NCBI GenBank assembly: GCA_029264995.1
Contig: JAJUKC010000001.1
Coordinates: 1-64,000 of the forward strand
Origin: Marinobacter sp.
GTDB lineage: Bacteria; Pseudomonadota; Gammaproteobacteria; Pseudomonadales; Oleiphilaceae
Reading direction: 5' to 3'
DNA: 64,000 bases
Every line of letters begins with the position of its first letter. Within the stretch, counting starts at the first letter, position 1. Below, in pieces: positions 62,256 to 64,000 of the stretch. Position numbers and translations under genes: made by a program. The notes beneath the pieces are model-generated. The model was not told the origin of the DNA. It saw nothing but the letters and a program-made list of their open reading frames with translations, and searched no databases.

Positions 62256-62561
62256 TCAGCGAATGCTGAACAACTGCTCGAAGTTGGAGATGGAGAGTAT
62301 TCTGCGGACATCGCTGTTGCAGTTCTCGATGGAGATGCGGGCGCCATCGCCGCCAGCGTGATCCCTTAACAGAAGCAACATGCCCAGAGCCGAGCTGTCG
62401 AGGTAGGTGGTGTCTGAAAGATCAATGACATAGTGGCTGACGGTGGGTTCGCTATGCTCGTAGGCATCCCGAAAGGATTGATGGGTACTGAAATCAAACC
62501 GGCCTTCCACGCAAATCGTGAGTGTCTTGCCGTCATCGCTCCGATGTGTCTCTATAGGCAT
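62256..62561 (-). CDS. hsbA: STAS-domain anti-sigma-factor antagonist HsbA
   Basis: A 101-residue single STAS domain. The phosphorylated serine lies in TYLDSSALGMLLLL. In Pseudomonas unphosphorylated HsbA binds the anti-sigma factor FlgM, and phosphorylated HsbA binds a diguanylate cyclase; so it links flagellar output to c-di-GMP. The ATG at 62561 has GGAGG seven bases upstream; the open frame starts six codons earlier. hsbR follows after ten bases. The 137 bases up to fliJ hold no promoter that I can identify. Confidence 0.88.
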   Translation of the reverse strand: MPIETHRSDDGKTLTICVEGRFDFSTHQSFRDAYEHSEPTVSHYVIDLSDTTYLDSSALGMLLLLRDHAGGDGARISIENCNSDVRRILSISNFEQLFSIR

Positions 62562-62698
62562 TCCTGAACCTCCCGGCACACTCCACCAATGACTTTCCTT
62601 TGCCGCCGGCCAATGATGGCAAGCTTATCTGGTAAAGGATAGACAAATTAACGGAAATTGCATCCAGGTTTTCTGATGCAGGTCATCGGGGCAAACAA

Positions 62699-63142
62699 TT
62701 ATCGCTGCCGCCGGGCAAAGGCCCGTCCAGCCGCCTCGTCCGCCAGTTTCTGGTCTCTGAGATCCTGCTTCCGCTGCTCCTGTTGCCGGCAGGACTCGAT
62801 GTATTTTTCCATCCCACGGCGACGCTCCCAGGCCTGCTGCCACTCCCGACGCCGGGCTTCAAACACCTGCTCCGCTTGTTGCAGCTGCCGCTGTTGCTGG
62901 GCAATCACCTGGTCCAGCTGGGCGATAAACGCCTGCCAGGCCTGCAACCGCGCCACAGGCACAACACCCTGCTGGCTGGCGCGGATCTGGTCACGATACT
63001 CCTGCTGATACCGCTCCAGGTTTTCCACCTGTTCGCGGTGCACCTCCACCTGCTTACGGGCTTCACCAAGGCGCTCCAGAGCTTCCTGCTCTTTTCGCTC
63101 TTCAAGGGAGAGGACAACTTCAAGCCGTTTCGATCGCAACAT
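62699..63142 (-). CDS. fliJ: Flagellar export chaperone FliJ
   Basis: A 147-residue, almost wholly coiled-coil protein, rich in Gln, Glu and Arg (RSKRLEVVLSLEERKEQEALERLGEARKQ). FliJ is the stalk-like subunit of the FliHIJ ATPase and recycles export chaperones. Its start overlaps the fliI stop by one base (TGATG), which fits the usual fliI-fliJ order. Confidence 0.93.
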   Translation of the reverse strand: MLRSKRLEVVLSLEERKEQEALERLGEARKQVEVHREQVENLERYQQEYRDQIRASQQGVVPVARLQAWQAFIAQLDQVIAQQQRQLQQAEQVFEARRREWQQAWERRRGMEKYIESCRQQEQRKQDLRDQKLADEAAGRAFARRQR

Positions 63143-64000
63143 CAGGCATTATCCCGGTTGCCGGCGGGATTCGGCACCGCCGTCTTTCTTCGTTCCGGAG
63201 AACGCCGCTCGGGCACCACCGCCAGCAGCTGCTCAATCGCCTCCGTAAGGGGAGCACTTTCATTCAGCCCCTGCTGCAAAAACTGGCGCATGTTGCCTAT
63301 ATGCTGGATGGCAAAGTCGGTCTCCGGGTCGGAACCCTTCACGTAGGCACCCACACTGATCAGATCACGGGCCTGCTGATAACGGGAATAGACCTGTTTG
63401 AATCTCTGGGCCCGGGAGAAGTGCTCCGGATCGGTCACCTGGGGCATCACCCGGCTGATGGAGGCTTCCACATCTATGGCCGGATAGTGGCCTTCTTCCG
63501 CCAGGCGTCGGGATAATACGATGTGACCATCAAGGATGGCCCGGGCTGCATCGGCAATGGGATCCTGCTGGTCGTCACCTTCCGTCAGAACGGTATAAAA
63601 CGCAGTAATGGAACCACCACCGGGGCGACCATTACCCGTGCGCTCAACCAGTTGCGGCAGCTTGGCAAAAACCGAGGGAGGATAACCCTTGGTCGCCGGT
63701 GGTTCGCCAACGGCCAGGGCGATCTCTCGTTGTGCCTGGGCATAGCGGGTGAGAGAATCCATCAATAGCAGGACGCGCTTGCCCTGATCGCGGTAATACT
63801 CGGCGATTCGGGTGGTGAGCATCGCGGCACGCAGACGCATCAGTGGCGAGTCATCAGCTGGAGCAGCCACAACCACGGAACGAGCCAGGCCTTCATCGCC
63901 GAGAATGTCCTCGATGAATTCCTTGACTTCCCGGCCCCGCTCGCCAATCAATCCGACCACGGTAATGTCAGCATCCGTGAACCGGGTCATCATCCCCAAC
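63142..64000 (-). CDS. fliI: Flagellum-specific ATPase FliI, C-terminal part
   Basis: The last 285 codons or so of the export ATPase, running off the right edge; the Walker A loop is outside. Visible parts start [25 protein letters not shown], then Walker B-like [18 protein letters not shown], the [25 protein letters not shown] loop and the catalytic-core end. The C-terminal helical domain follows. FliI hydrolyses ATP as a hexamer to help load export substrates. The reading frame is open to the edge. Confidence 0.96.
   Translation of the reverse strand, partial: LGMMTRFTDADITVVGLIGERGREVKEFIEDILGDEGLARSVVVAAPADDSPLMRLRAAMLTTRIAEYYRDQGKRVLLLMDSLTRYAQAQREIALAVGEPPATKGYPPSVFAKLPQLVERTGNGRPGGGSITAFYTVLTEGDDQQDPIADAARAILDGHIVLSRRLAEEGHYPAIDVEASISRVMPQVTDPEHFSRAQRFKQVYSRYQQARDLISVGAYVKGSDPETDFAIQHIGNMRQFLQQGLNESAPLTEAIEQLLAVVPERRSPERRKTAVPNPAGNRDNA

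Overview
The window looks like about 64 kb of a Marinobacter-type gammaproteobacterial chromosome (an inference from protein sequence and gene order; no search was run). GC content is high, genes are densely packed in operons, and several blocks follow the Pseudomonas aeruginosa order: nqrA / long GAPDH / mfd / csiV / methylthioinosine phosphorylase / psrA, then gdhB beside a MoxR-Bat operon, then ccm genes beside a flagellar-chemotaxis cluster. I saw no tRNA, rRNA, insertion sequence, prophage or CRISPR array. It reads as core chromosome rather than an island.

Layout. 1-14.3 kb is housekeeping: the 5' end of nqrA, a long-form GAPDH, Mfd, CsiV, a purine-salvage phosphorylase, an MscS channel, an L,D-transpeptidase, the fatty-acid sensor PsrA with two overlapping operators, riboflavin synthase, two related rRNA guanine methyltransferases (RlmG, RsmC) and a 57-residue unannotated gene. 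14.3-20 kb holds beta-carbonic anhydrase and the 180-kDa NAD-glutamate dehydrogenase. 20-27 kb is a MoxR / DUF58 / DUF4381 / VWA / VWA-TPR / BatD operon. 27-34.3 kb is a complete System I cytochrome c maturation operon, ccmABCDEFGHI, read leftward.

34.4-64 kb is motility. A second FliK-like protein is paired with a free-standing FlhB C-terminal domain. A protein-isoaspartate-methyltransferase-like gene is broken by a one-base frameshift. Then, read leftward from the right edge, come fliI, fliJ, hsbA, hsbR, hptB, fliK, fliLMNOPQR-flhB, (upp-uraA on the opposite strand), flhA, flhF, fleN, fliA, cheYZAB, motCD, parC, parP, cheW and a DUF2802 gene. Together they make the flagellar export gate and C-ring switch, set polar flagellar number and place (FlhF/FleN), supply sigma-28, run chemotaxis signalling, power a second stator (MotCD), position the chemosensory array at the pole (ParC/ParP) and link to biofilm signalling (HptB-HsbR-HsbA).

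Regulation visible in the DNA: good sigma-54 -24/-12 elements upstream of fliK, fliL and flhA, a near-consensus sigma-28 promoter upstream of parC, and a tandem PsrA operator upstream of psrA. The most interesting protein-level observation is that the CheA linker carries three tandem acidic motifs that resemble the FliM N-terminal CheY-binding peptide.
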